Assembly: GCA_031549535.1 (NCBI GenBank)
Contig: JAVBPP010000068.1
Span: 1 to 47,054 of the forward strand
DNA from: JAVBPP01 sp031549535
Lineage (GTDB): Bacteria > Bacillota > Clostridia > Oscillospirales > Acutalibacteraceae
Length of the DNA: 47,054 bases
Reading direction: 5' to 3'
The position numbers were made by a program, and so were the translations under genes. This document shows positions 17,370 through 24,444 of the stretch, piece after piece (position 1 is the first letter of the stretch; each line of letters begins with the position of its first letter). The notes below the pieces were generated by a model. That model did no database searches. It saw only the letters and a list, made by a program, of their open reading frames with translations, and was not told where the DNA came from.

Positions 17370-17415
17370 ATGCCAATCCCCATTTTGAATACGTATTCTA
17401 AAAGCGGATTGGTAT
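17370..17415. repeat. short palindromic element B (46 bp)
   Basis: ATGCCAATCC...TTTTGAATAC meets GTATTCTAAAAGCGGATTGG and TAT. Its right arm, read from the minus strand, matches the right arm of element E at 38827-38929 in 20 of 23 positions, so B looks like E with the centre deleted. It lies between the leader terminator and the first ABC gene. Confidence 0.7.
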
Positions 17416-17450
17416 AAAAAACAAACAGCCCCTGATTCACAATCAGAGGC
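17414..17450 (-). terminator. intrinsic terminator (candidate attenuator) before the ABC pair
   Basis: On the minus strand GCCTCTGATT, loop GTG, AATCAGGGGC, then TGTTTGTTTTTT. One pair is a U-G wobble in the minus-strand RNA but a C-A mismatch in the plus-strand RNA, which supports function on minus. The leader ORF upstream carries AAATCAGGG, which mimics the 3' arm and could pair with the 5' arm. Confidence 0.85.
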
Positions 17451-17472
17451 AAAACAACAGTCCACAAAACAA

Positions 17473-17532
17473 TTATTTCAAAAGAGCGGACAGCGTAACC
17501 CTGATTTGTGTTCGGCAAAAAGTTCTGGTCAC
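17473..17532 (-). CDS. 19-residue leader peptide of the ABC exporter pair
   Basis: GTG start at 17532 with GAGGTGG as SD and a 5-nt gap; stop TAA at 17473. The peptide is MTRTFCRTQIRVTLSALLK. The SD-to-start segment GGACAG/GTGACC pairs with GGTTAC/CTGTCC, which encodes the VTLS residues, giving a hairpin spanning most of the ORF. Inside the ORF, CACAAATCAGGG is complementary (one bulge, one wobble) to CTCTGATTGTG of the downstream terminator, the expected antiterminator. The 18 bases around the SD (17535-17552) are identical to those of the GNAT leader. Its end, TLSALLK, resembles TLSLL of that leader. The role in attenuation is inferred from this architecture. Confidence 0.65.
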   Translation of the reverse strand: MTRTFCRTQIRVTLSALLK

Positions 17533-17564
17533 CCTGTCCACCTCGCTTTCGTTTTGATTGCTAA

Positions 17565-17593
17565 AGAATACTTCTTTTTATTATAAATGTCAA
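17565..17593 (-). promoter_or_regulatory. sigma-A promoter of the ABC-pair leader
   Basis: Minus-strand TTGACA (17593-17588), 17 nt, TATTCT (17570-17565). The transcript would begin near 17558 and enter the leader ORF within about 25 nt. Confidence 0.75.
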
Positions 17594-17633
17594 GAATTAT
17601 TTACGCTGAAACGTGCAAAAAACTGCATGTTCC

Positions 17634-17662
17634 TTGACAAACCACGCAATCAATGGGATAAT
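17634..17662 (+). promoter_or_regulatory. sigma-A promoter of valS
   Basis: TTGACA (17634-17639), 17 nt, GATAAT (17657-17662). Transcription would start near 17669, leaving a leader under 30 nt before valS, too short for a T-box. It is divergent from the ABC-leader promoter at 17565-17593. Confidence 0.75.
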
Positions 17663-17696
17663 GCAATGTATATTTTTCATGTAAGGACGGAGCAGT

Positions 17697-20312
17697 ATGG
17701 CTAAGGAACTTGCCAAGCAATATGACCCTGCTGAGGTGGAGGACAGGCTCTACCAATTTTGGCTGGACGGCAATTATTTTCACGCGAAGACAGATACAAC
17801 AAAAAAGCCCTATACCATTGTTATTCCGCCGCCCAACATCACAGGGCAGCTGCACATGGGGCATGCGTTGGATAACACGCTGCAGGATATACTCATTCGC
17901 TGGCGGCGCATGCAGGGCTATGACGCGCTGTGGGTGCCGGGGACGGATCACGCCTCCATCGCCACAGAGGCGAAAATCGTGGAAGCTATGAAGGCCGAGG
18001 GGCTGACGAAGGATGACCTTGGGCGCGGGGGCTTTTTGAAGCGCGCCTGGGAGTGGCGCGAAAACTACGGCAGGCGCATTACGCAGCAACTGAAAAAGCT
18101 CGGCTCCTCCTGCGATTGGGAGCGTGAGCGTTTCACGATGGATGAAGGCTGCAGCCATGCGGTGAACACAGTGTTTTGCAAGCTCTATGAAAAGGGCTTG
18201 ATTTATCGGGGCGAGCGCATCATCAACTGGTGCCCGCACTGCCTAACCTCCATTTCTGACGCGGAGGTGGAATACGAGGAAAAGGAAGGCTTTTTCTGGC
18301 ATCTGCGCTATCCCTTGACGGACGGCAGCGGCTACCTTGACCTTGCCACCACCCGCCCGGAGACCATGCTGGGCGACACCGCCGTAGCCGTTCACCCGGA
18401 CGACCCGCGCTATCAAAGCTACATCGGCAAAACCGTGACGCTACCGCTGGTCAACAAAGAAATTCCTGTTGTTGCGGATAGCTATGTTGAAATGGACTTC
18501 GGCACCGGCGTTGTAAAAATCACACCTGCGCATGACCCGAACGACTTTGAAGTGGGTCTGCGCCACAATCTACCCGTGCTGAATGTGATGACAGAAGACG
18601 GGCACATGAACGAAAACGCGGGCGCTTACGCCGGCATGGATCGCTACGAGTGCCGCAAGGCCGTGGTGAAAGCGCTGGAGGAGCAGGGGCTGTTACTGAA
18701 GGTGGAGGCGATGAAGCACAACGTCGGTTCCTGTTACCGCTGCCGCACCATCGTGGAGCCGCGCGTTTCCCTGCAATGGTTTGTGAAAATGAAGGAGCTT
18801 GCGGAGCCGGCCGTAGAAGTTGTGAAAGACGGCACCATCCGCATGATTCCCGATCGTTTTGAAAAAATTTATTACAACTGGATGGATAACATCCGCGATT
18901 GGTGCATCTCCCGCCAGCTCTGGTGGGGGCATCGCATCCCCGTGTATTACTGCCAAGCTTGCGGCGAGCTGACCGTGAGCGGCAGCGCTGTTGCCGCCTG
19001 TCCAAAATGCGGCGGTGCGGTGGAGCAGGATCCGGACACGCTGGATACCTGGTTTTCCTCCGCTCTCTGGCCGTTTTCCACCCTTGGCTGGCCGGAGCAG
19101 ACACCGGAACTTGCGCATTACTACCCCACGAGCACGCTGGTTACGGGCTATGACATCATCTTTTTCTGGGTTGCCCGCATGATTTTTTCTGCTGTGGAAC
19201 AAACGGGCAAGCATCCGTTTGACACCGTGTTTTTCCACGGCATTGTGCGCGATGCGCAAGGGCGCAAGATGAGCAAATCTTTGGGCAACGGCATTGACCC
19301 GCTGGAGGTCATCTCACAGTACGGCGCAGACGCCCTGCGCTTCACCCTTGCCACAGGTAACAGTCCGGGGAATGATATGCGCTACTCGGAAGAAAAGGTG
19401 GCGTCCAGCCGTAACTTTGCCAATAAAATCTGGAATGCGGCGCGTTTCATCCTCATGAATCTGGAGGGCAGTGATGCACACGGCGCACTGCCGCAGGAAC
19501 TTGCTCTGGAGGATACATGGATACTCAGCCGCCTGAACAGCTTAATTGCCGAGGTGACGGAAAACCTGGAGAAATTTGAGCTGGGTATTGCCGTGGCCAA
19601 GCTTTATGATTTTATTTGGGATGTATTTTGCGATTGGTACATTGAGCTGGCTAAAATTCGCCTGCAAGCGGGTGGCGCGGGTGCGCAGAACGCGCGGAAT
19701 GTGCTGATTTATGTGATGAACACCATGCTGCGCCTGCTACACCCCTTCATGCCCTTCCTCACAGAGGAAATCTGGCAGAGCCTGCCGCACCAAGGGGAAT
19801 CCATCATGGTGGCTCCCTGGCCGGTGTTTGACAGCGCCCTGTCCGCCCCCGCGCAAGAAAACGAGATGGAAAAGCTGATTGCCGCCATACGCGCCATACG
19901 CAACCGCCGCGCCGAGATGAATGTGCCCCCCTCCAAAAAGGCAAAGCTGGGCATCGCCACCGCGCATAAGGACTGCTTTATTGCCGGAATCGGCTTTTTG
20001 CAGCGCCTGGCGGGAGCTGCCGAGGTGGAGGTTGCAAGCGCAATCGACTACCCGGACGCCGTGAGCATCGTCACGGCAGACGCTACGCTCTACATCCCCA
20101 TGGGCGATTTGGTTGACCTCGCGGCAGAACGCGCCAGACTGACAAAGGAGCGCGAGAACGCGCAAAAGCAGCTGGACGGTGTGAATGCCAAGCTTTCCAA
20201 CGAGGGCTTTCTCGCCAAAGCGCCGGAAAACGTGGTGCAGGCACAGCGGGAAACCGCAAAAGCCCTGGGCGAAAAAATTGTTATGCTAGATGAAAGCCTT
20301 GCGAAGCTGTAA
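17697..20312 (+). CDS. valS: valyl-tRNA synthetase
   Basis: 871 residues, normal for ValRS, from ATG at 17697 with AAGGACGGAG upstream. Class I signature motifs are present: PPPNITGQLHMGH with HMGH at 53-56 and KMSKS at 524-528. The editing (CP1) domain lies between, with the TTRPETMLGDTA stretch, and Cys pairs (CQACGE, CPKCGG near 420-440) look like a zinc knuckle in the catalytic insert. The last 60 residues form the tRNA-binding coiled coil characteristic of ValRS (AERARLTKERENAQKQLDGV). It charges tRNA-Val in the cytoplasm. Unlike many clostridial aminoacyl-tRNA synthetases no T-box leader is seen, because the promoter lies immediately upstream. A strong terminator follows at 20345. Confidence 0.97.
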   Translation: MAKELAKQYDPAEVEDRLYQFWLDGNYFHAKTDTTKKPYTIVIPPPNITGQLHMGHALDNTLQDILIRWRRMQGYDALWVPGTDHASIATEAKIVEAMKAEGLTKDDLGRGGFLKRAWEWRENYGRRITQQLKKLGSSCDWERERFTMDEGCSHAVNTVFCKLYEKGLIYRGERIINWCPHCLTSISDAEVEYEEKEGFFWHLRYPLTDGSGYLDLATTRPETMLGDTAVAVHPDDPRYQSYIGKTVTLPLVNKEIPVVADSYVEMDFGTGVVKITPAHDPNDFEVGLRHNLPVLNVMTEDGHMNENAGAYAGMDRYECRKAVVKALEEQGLLLKVEAMKHNVGSCYRCRTIVEPRVSLQWFVKMKELAEPAVEVVKDGTIRMIPDRFEKIYYNWMDNIRDWCISRQLWWGHRIPVYYCQACGELTVSGSAVAACPKCGGAVEQDPDTLDTWFSSALWPFSTLGWPEQTPELAHYYPTSTLVTGYDIIFFWVARMIFSAVEQTGKHPFDTVFFHGIVRDAQGRKMSKSLGNGIDPLEVISQYGADALRFTLATGNSPGNDMRYSEEKVASSRNFANKIWNAARFILMNLEGSDAHGALPQELALEDTWILSRLNSLIAEVTENLEKFELGIAVAKLYDFIWDVFCDWYIELAKIRLQAGGAGAQNARNVLIYVMNTMLRLLHPFMPFLTEEIWQSLPHQGESIMVAPWPVFDSALSAPAQENEMEKLIAAIRAIRNRRAEMNVPPSKKAKLGIATAHKDCFIAGIGFLQRLAGAAEVEVASAIDYPDAVSIVTADATLYIPMGDLVDLAAERARLTKERENAQKQLDGVNAKLSNEGFLAKAPENVVQAQRETAKALGEKIVMLDESLAKL

Positions 20313-20344
20313 GCCACATATACGAATACCTTTGGTTGGTTCAA

Positions 20345-20386
20345 GCAACGGTGTAACCCCCATAAAGGGTTGCACCGTTGCCTTTT
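20345..20386. terminator. intrinsic terminator after valS, before the convergent GNAT gene
   Basis: GCAACGGTGTAACCC (20345-20359), loop CCATAAA, GGGTTGCACCGTTGC (20367-20381), then CTTTTG. The 15-bp stem has one U-G wobble. It sits right at the end of the convergent acetyltransferase gene and may stop both transcripts. Confidence 0.85.
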
Positions 20387-20387
20387 G

Positions 20388-20915
20388 TCAAGAATTTGCT
20401 TCTGTAGCATCATATGCAAAAATTTTCTTCTCATAGATTATCATATTATTATGCGGCTGAATTTCATCTGTGGCCGTAAAGCCCATGGAAGTCCAGAAGG
20501 CCACGCCCGTTTCGGTTCCCGTATTCAAATACATATTGGTTGCGCCGTCTGCGGCGAACAGACTTTCAAGCCGCCGAAACATCGCTTTGCCGTAACCGCT
20601 TCTCCTGTATTCCGGTTTTACATAAAACTCCATCACATACCCGTAACCGGGCTTTTTATGTCCTTTGTGCGCTTCATGGTCAACCTTGCCATACAAAAAG
20701 CCGACAATGTCGTTCTCTGCGTAGCACAATTCCAGATGCCGGTCACAGGGGCCTTGCATGTTAAGAGTGCCGCGTGTAATTTTCTTTATCAATTTCTTCG
20801 TAACCATTGGGTCCGGCCTTTGCGCGTTCAGTTCCATGTGATATGGAATCATTAAGTTTTTCAGAAGCTTATAGTGCGCCCTATTTTCTTTTTGTAATTG
20901 CACGAATTTCAGCAT
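20388..20915 (-). CDS. GNAT-family N-acetyltransferase
   Basis: 175 residues from the ATG at 20915, with GAAAGAAGG upstream. The GNAT acetyl-CoA binding motif A is visible as VMEFYVKPEYRRSGYGKAMFRRLE (RRSGYGKA loop), followed by motif B-like NTGTETGVAFWTSMGF. The N-terminal part (KLLKNLMIPYHMELNAQRP) is family-variable. The enzyme transfers an acetyl group from acetyl-CoA to an unknown acceptor, possibly an antibiotic, amino acid or peptide N-terminus. Its leader (20933-21108) contains a promoter, a 17-codon ORF and a terminator very like those of the ABC pair at 17414-17593. That regulation favours a resistance or ribosome-stress role (inference). An alternative is ordinary metabolite or ribosomal-protein acetylation. 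Confidence 0.85.
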   Translation of the reverse strand: MLKFVQLQKENRAHYKLLKNLMIPYHMELNAQRPDPMVTKKLIKKITRGTLNMQGPCDRHLELCYAENDIVGFLYGKVDHEAHKGHKKPGYGYVMEFYVKPEYRRSGYGKAMFRRLESLFAADGATNMYLNTGTETGVAFWTSMGFTATDEIQPHNNMIIYEKKIFAYDATEANS

Positions 20916-20932
20916 GTTTGTTACCTTCTTTC

Positions 20933-20972
20933 AAAAAAACAAAAGCATCTCTGACAAAATCAGAGATGCTTT
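20933..20972 (-). terminator. intrinsic terminator (candidate attenuator) before the GNAT gene
   Basis: On minus AAAGCATCTCTGA, loop TTTTG, TCAGAGATGCTTT, then TGTTTTTTT. It lies between the leader-ORF stop (20992) and the GNAT start (20915). Its 5' arm and loop TCTGATTT are perfectly complementary to AAATCAGA inside the leader ORF. Confidence 0.88.
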
Positions 20973-20991
20973 ATTTTATAAAAAGCAACTT

Positions 20992-21045
20992 TTATAAAAG
21001 GGACAAAGTGGTTTCTGATTTCATCAGCGTATTCAATTTCTTCAC
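20992..21045 (-). CDS. 17-residue leader peptide of the GNAT gene
   Basis: GTG start at 21045 with SD GAGGTGG and stop TAA at 20992; peptide MKKLNTLMKSETTLSLL. GGACAAAGTG, covering the SD tail and start codon, pairs perfectly over 10 bp with CACTTTGTCC, which encodes the TLS residues, so the end of the ORF would sequester its own start. AAATCAGA in the ORF is an 8-nt exact complement of the terminator's TCTGATTT. A ribosome stalled in the ORF could therefore free this segment and prevent termination. The SD region (21048-21065) is identical over 18 bp to that of the ABC leader at 17535-17552. Confidence 0.65.
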   Translation of the reverse strand: MKKLNTLMKSETTLSLL

Positions 21046-21079
21046 TTTGTCCACCTCGCTTTCGTATAAATGTGAGCCC

Positions 21080-21108
21080 AGTATAGCAAGTAATTGCAAC
21101 AAAAGCAA
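21080..21108 (-). promoter_or_regulatory. sigma-A promoter of the GNAT leader
   Basis: Minus-strand TTGCTT (21108-21103), 17 nt, TATACT (21085-21080) with an extended -10 TTGC before it. Confidence 0.6.
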
Positions 21109-21140
21109 GTATTCTGACCAAAAACTTTAGTCCAAGCCAG

Positions 21141-21169
21141 GCATATCCGGGGACAAGACCACATAGTAT
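21141..21169 (+). promoter_or_regulatory. candidate sigma-E promoter of the spoIIIA operon
   Basis: GCATATC (21141-21147), 14-nt spacer, CATAGTAT (21162-21169). The Bacillus subtilis sigma-E consensus is KMATATT at -35 and CATACAHT at -10 with a 13-15 nt spacer, so this matches 6 of 7 and 6 of 8. spoIIIA is a mother-cell sigma-E operon in Bacillus, which makes the position meaningful. It overlaps the divergent region of the GNAT leader promoter. Confidence 0.55.
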
Positions 21170-21203
21170 TTGCTGAACACAAAATAAAAAGGAAAGAAAA
21201 AAT

Positions 21204-22247
21204 ATGGAACATAATCTGGAAAAATTTAACAAGGCAGTTTCCTTCCTCACACCGCGTGTCGCGGGGCTGCTGCAAAATTTGCCGGAAGAGGACAAGAGGC
21301 GGATTCAGGAGGTGCGTCTACGCGCAGAAAAGCCCCTCATGCTCAGCGCAGCGGCGCAGGCGTTGTTTTTATTACCAAACGGCAGGGTAAGCGGAATTTT
21401 CAGCGAAAACACTGTCACTTGCAGCGCAGCGGAGCTGAGCGACAGCTTTACCCGCCTGTGCGCCTACTCCGTCCACAGCCACAAAGAAAGCATTAATAAC
21501 GGCTTTGTCACTGTGGAGGGCGGGCACCGCGCGGGCATCTGCGGCACGGCGGTGAGCGAGGACGGGTTGGTTGCGAGCATCCGCGATATTTCCTCCATCA
21601 ATTTGCGTATCGCGGGGGAATACCCGGGCGCGGCTGACGGTTTATATGAATCCCTCTTTTCGCGCGGGCTTTGCTCCGTCATTCTCGCAGGGCCGCCCTC
21701 CTCCGGCAAAACAACGATGCTGCGTGACCTTGCGTGCCAGCTTTCCGGAACACGGCGGGCACAATTTTACCGCACGGTAATCCTCGACGAGCGTGGAGAA
21801 ATTGCCTCAGTCTACCGCTGCACGCCGCAAAACGACGTGGGCTTGAATTGCGATGTACTCAACTGCTACCCCAAGGCGCAGGGCATCCAAACCGCACTGC
21901 GCTGCTTTGCACCGGAGCTGATACTCTGCGATGAGGTCGGCTCCCCACAGGAGCTGGACGCCATTCGCGCAGGGGTGCACGCAGGCGTTTGCTTTGCGGT
22001 GAGCGCCCATGCGGCAACACGGGAGGATTTGCTCACCCGAACGCAGCTGCGAGAACTGTATGAGACCCGGGCGTTTGACTATGTCGTTCTGCTCGGCGGC
22101 GAACGAACCCCCTGCCATATTTGTGAAATATTTGCGGTAAAGGAGCTTTGCGATGCGATATCCGGCGGCAATCCTGCTGGCGGTCAGCTGCTGCCTGGCG
22201 GGGCAGCAGCTGGCAAACCGCCTGCACGCCCGTGTGAAAGCGCTTGA
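21204..22247 (+). CDS. spoIIIAA: stage III sporulation protein AA, ATPase
   Basis: 347 residues from ATG at 21204, with AAGGAAAG upstream. It is a secretion-type ATPase with Walker A AGPPSSGKTTMLRDLA and Walker B LILCDEVGS, plus conserved segments NNGFVTVEGGHRAGICGTAV and ISSINLRIAGE. SpoIIIAA sits at the mother-cell face of the SpoIIIA-SpoIIQ channel and energises forespore feeding. The protein is longer than the usual 300-odd residues because the frame runs 95 nt into spoIIIAB; the last 30 residues (starting about ISGGNPAGGQ) are low-complexity and probably not a folded domain. First gene of an eight-gene operon behind a candidate sigma-E promoter. Confidence 0.95.
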   Translation: MEHNLEKFNKAVSFLTPRVAGLLQNLPEEDKRRIQEVRLRAEKPLMLSAAAQALFLLPNGRVSGIFSENTVTCSAAELSDSFTRLCAYSVHSHKESINNGFVTVEGGHRAGICGTAVSEDGLVASIRDISSINLRIAGEYPGAADGLYESLFSRGLCSVILAGPPSSGKTTMLRDLACQLSGTRRAQFYRTVILDERGEIASVYRCTPQNDVGLNCDVLNCYPKAQGIQTALRCFAPELILCDEVGSPQELDAIRAGVHAGVCFAVSAHAATREDLLTRTQLRELYETRAFDYVVLLGGERTPCHICEIFAVKELCDAISGGNPAGGQLLPGGAAAGKPPARPCESA

Positions 22248-22656
22248 GACGGTTCTGCTGATGCTGCAGGATATCCGTGCACAACTGGAATACCTCTCCC
22301 CGCCTGTTGCGGATATCCTGGAATGCCTGTGCCGGCGCGAAAGCCTGCGGCGCCTGACCTTTTTGCAGGACTGCCGAACCAGCATGCAAAACGGCTTAAA
22401 CTTCCCGGATGCCTGGCAGGCGGCACTCTCGGGCAGGCAGGAGGAGCTGCGGGGGGAGGATTGCGAAAAACTCCTTGCCTTCGGCGCAGGTTTCGGGACA
22501 ACGGATTTGAGCGGCCAGCTCGCGGGCTGTGCTTTATGCAGCGAAATGCTGGGCGAGCAGCTCACGCACGCCAGAGAGGCCTTTCGAACATACGGCAAGC
22601 TTTACCCCATGCTTGGCATGCTCACGGGCATTGCTTTGGCTGTTGCAGTGCTCTAA
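22153..22656 (+). CDS. spoIIIAB: stage III sporulation protein AB
   Basis: 167 residues from ATG at 22153, with AAAGGAG eight nt upstream, so this start inside spoIIIAA is well supported. An N-terminal helix (AAILLAVSCCLAGQQLANRL) and a C-terminal helix (YPMLGMLTGIALAVAVL) flank a helical body, as in SpoIIIAB, which resembles GspF-like platform proteins of type II secretion. It is a mother-cell membrane component of the SpoIIIA-SpoIIQ channel. Overlap with spoIIIAA is 95 nt in another frame. Confidence 0.93.
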   Translation: MRYPAAILLAVSCCLAGQQLANRLHARVKALETVLLMLQDIRAQLEYLSPPVADILECLCRRESLRRLTFLQDCRTSMQNGLNFPDAWQAALSGRQEELRGEDCEKLLAFGAGFGTTDLSGQLAGCALCSEMLGEQLTHAREAFRTYGKLYPMLGMLTGIALAVAVL

Positions 22657-22671
22657 TAAACGGAGGAAACT

Positions 22672-22866
22672 ATGGATATTGATATCATTATTAAAATAGC
22701 GGTCATTGGGCTGATTGTCGCCATCCTAAATGCGATTCTAACGCGTTCCGGGCGAGATGATTATGCCTTGATTGCAACACTGGCGGGGATTGCCGTTGTG
22801 CTGATGATGCTAATGCCGCAGCTGAGCGCACTGCTCAATTCCATGAAAACAATGTTTAACTTTTGA
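22672..22866 (+). CDS. spoIIIAC: stage III sporulation protein AC
   Basis: 64 residues, the usual size, from ATG at 22672 with GGAGG upstream. Two membrane helices (IIIKIAVIGLIVAILNAIL and LIATLAGIAVVLMMLMPQL) joined by a short loop TRSGRDDYA typical of SpoIIIAC. Small membrane component of the sporulation feeding channel, paralogous to the first half of SpoIIIAD, which follows after 12 nt. Confidence 0.93.
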   Translation: MDIDIIIKIAVIGLIVAILNAILTRSGRDDYALIATLAGIAVVLMMLMPQLSALLNSMKTMFNF

Positions 22867-22878
22867 GTGAGGAGAATT

Positions 22879-23268
22879 ATGGATATTCTGCAAATCGCGG
22901 CAATTGCGATTCTCACCGCAGTTTTGGTGATACTGGTCAAGCAGTACAAGCCGGAGTATGCCATGATTGTGCAGCTCTGCGGAATTGCCGTGATTGCCGT
23001 CAGTGTCGTTGCGCTTGTGCCACAGCTGACCGCAAGCGCCGACTCTATGTTGGCATTTGCAAGCATTGACAGCAAATGGCTGACCCTTCTCATCAAGGCG
23101 CTTGGGATTGCCATTGTTACGGAGCTTGCGGCGGATATCTGTAAGGACAACGGATCCAACGCTGTTGCGGGGATGGTGGAGCTGGCAGGCAAGGCTTTGA
23201 TTTTATTGCTATGCATTCCCCTGCTGCGCTCCGTTGCGGAAATTGCGGTGGGCTTGATAAACGGATAA
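22879..23268 (+). CDS. spoIIIAD: stage III sporulation protein AD
   Basis: 129 residues from ATG at 22879; GTGAGGAG immediately upstream supports this over a GTG at 22867 that lies inside the Shine-Dalgarno. Four hydrophobic helices are visible, including MDILQIAAIAILTAVLVILV, YAMIVQLCGIAVIAVSVVAL and LLIKALGIAIVTELAADIC. The middle (ELAADICKDNGSNAVAGMVELAGK) is the most conserved SpoIIIAD segment. Membrane component of the SpoIIIA channel in the mother cell. Confidence 0.93.
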   Translation: MDILQIAAIAILTAVLVILVKQYKPEYAMIVQLCGIAVIAVSVVALVPQLTASADSMLAFASIDSKWLTLLIKALGIAIVTELAADICKDNGSNAVAGMVELAGKALILLLCIPLLRSVAEIAVGLING

Positions 23269-23279
23269 GGAACATACAA

Positions 23280-24425
23280 ATGAAACGATGGATTTACATT
23301 CTTGGTATCGCGGCGCTGCTTTTACTGCTTTTCCCCGTGATAAGCGCCGCGGAAACGCCGCAGGAGTTTGATGAAAAGACCTATGAACAGCAGCGGCAGT
23401 CCAGCGGAGCAGACGGGCTAATGCCCTCGCTGCCGGAGGAAACGCAGGATCTGCTGCGTGAGCTGGGCATTGAGGGTGTGGACTTCTATGCCATCTTTCA
23501 GACTTCCCCGCGCACGCTGCTGAACAGTCTGCTTTCTCTTGTTCAAGGCAAGGCGGGTGAACCGCTGCGCGCTGTGTTCAAGGCAATCGGTATTCTTCTG
23601 CTGCTCGCTGTTGCGCAGTCCTTTGTGCCCCAAGACAGCAAGAACGGGCAAGCGGTTGCTTACGCGGGCGCGGCACTGCTGATTGTGAGCATTGTCGCTC
23701 CGCTTTCCACCATGCTTACTTCTGCCTCCGCCGCCGTTAAACTCAGTTCAGACTTTATGCTACTGCTCATCCCCGCGCTGGCCGCTGTGATTACGGCGAG
23801 CGGAAATCCCCTGCTGGCGCTCAGCTATAATTCCTTCGCCTTTGCCGCCGCCCAGAGCCTTGCGCAATTCAGCCGGGGTTTCCTTATTCCGTTCACAGGG
23901 CTTTCCCTCGCCACCGGCATTGCGGGCACGCTTGCGCCGGAACTGAAGCTGCAGGGCATCTCCCAAAGCATCCAAAAGTGCGCTGTCTATGTCTTTGGCA
24001 GCGCAGTGGGGCTGTTCAGCGCCCTGCTCTCCCTGCGCGGCATTATGGCAAATACAGCGGATAGTTTGGCTGTGCGCGGCATTAAGCTGGTGATGAAAAG
24101 CGCCGTCCCTATTGTCGGCGGTGCACTCAGCGAGGCCTACGCCTCCATCGCCGGCAGCTTAACTCTTTTAAAAACCGCAGTGGGCATCTTCGGTATCCTT
24201 GCAATCGCTCTGATTAACCTGCCTATTTTATTGGAATTGATACTCTGGATTTTTGGCATGAAGTTTTGCGCCATGGCCGCACAGCTGTTGGATTTGGAGG
24301 GAGAAAAAGAGTTGCTTCAATGCATTTCCGCCGCATTGACGCTCCTGGCTGTGCTGGTGCTATTCACGGCGCTGCTGCTGATTTTAGCAACAGGAATTAC
24401 GGTTGCGATTCACGTGGATCAGTAA
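23280..24425 (+). CDS. spoIIIAE: stage III sporulation protein AE
   Basis: 381 residues from ATG at 23280, with AAGGA upstream; an in-frame ATG at 23211 is inside spoIIIAD. An N-terminal signal-type helix (MKRWIYILGIAALLLLLFPVISAAE) precedes a short exported stretch, then seven or more membrane helices. Conserved stretch near 170-235 (LIPALAAVITASGNPLLALSYNSFAFAAAQ) is typical of SpoIIIAE, the largest channel membrane subunit. Gap of 11 nt after spoIIIAD. Confidence 0.93.
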   Translation: MKRWIYILGIAALLLLLFPVISAAETPQEFDEKTYEQQRQSSGADGLMPSLPEETQDLLRELGIEGVDFYAIFQTSPRTLLNSLLSLVQGKAGEPLRAVFKAIGILLLLAVAQSFVPQDSKNGQAVAYAGAALLIVSIVAPLSTMLTSASAAVKLSSDFMLLLIPALAAVITASGNPLLALSYNSFAFAAAQSLAQFSRGFLIPFTGLSLATGIAGTLAPELKLQGISQSIQKCAVYVFGSAVGLFSALLSLRGIMANTADSLAVRGIKLVMKSAVPIVGGALSEAYASIAGSLTLLKTAVGIFGILAIALINLPILLELILWIFGMKFCAMAAQLLDLEGEKELLQCISAALTLLAVLVLFTALLLILATGITVAIHVDQ

Positions 24426-24444
24426 GAACTATCAAGGAGATTTC

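Noticed and set aside
17634..17696. Possible T-box leader for valS.
   Set aside because: The consensus promoter lies immediately upstream, leaving under 30 nt of leader, with no specifier hairpin.
21807..22598. 263-codon open frame on minus across spoIIIAA/AB.
   Set aside because: Low-complexity shadow of the spoIIIA genes with no family features.
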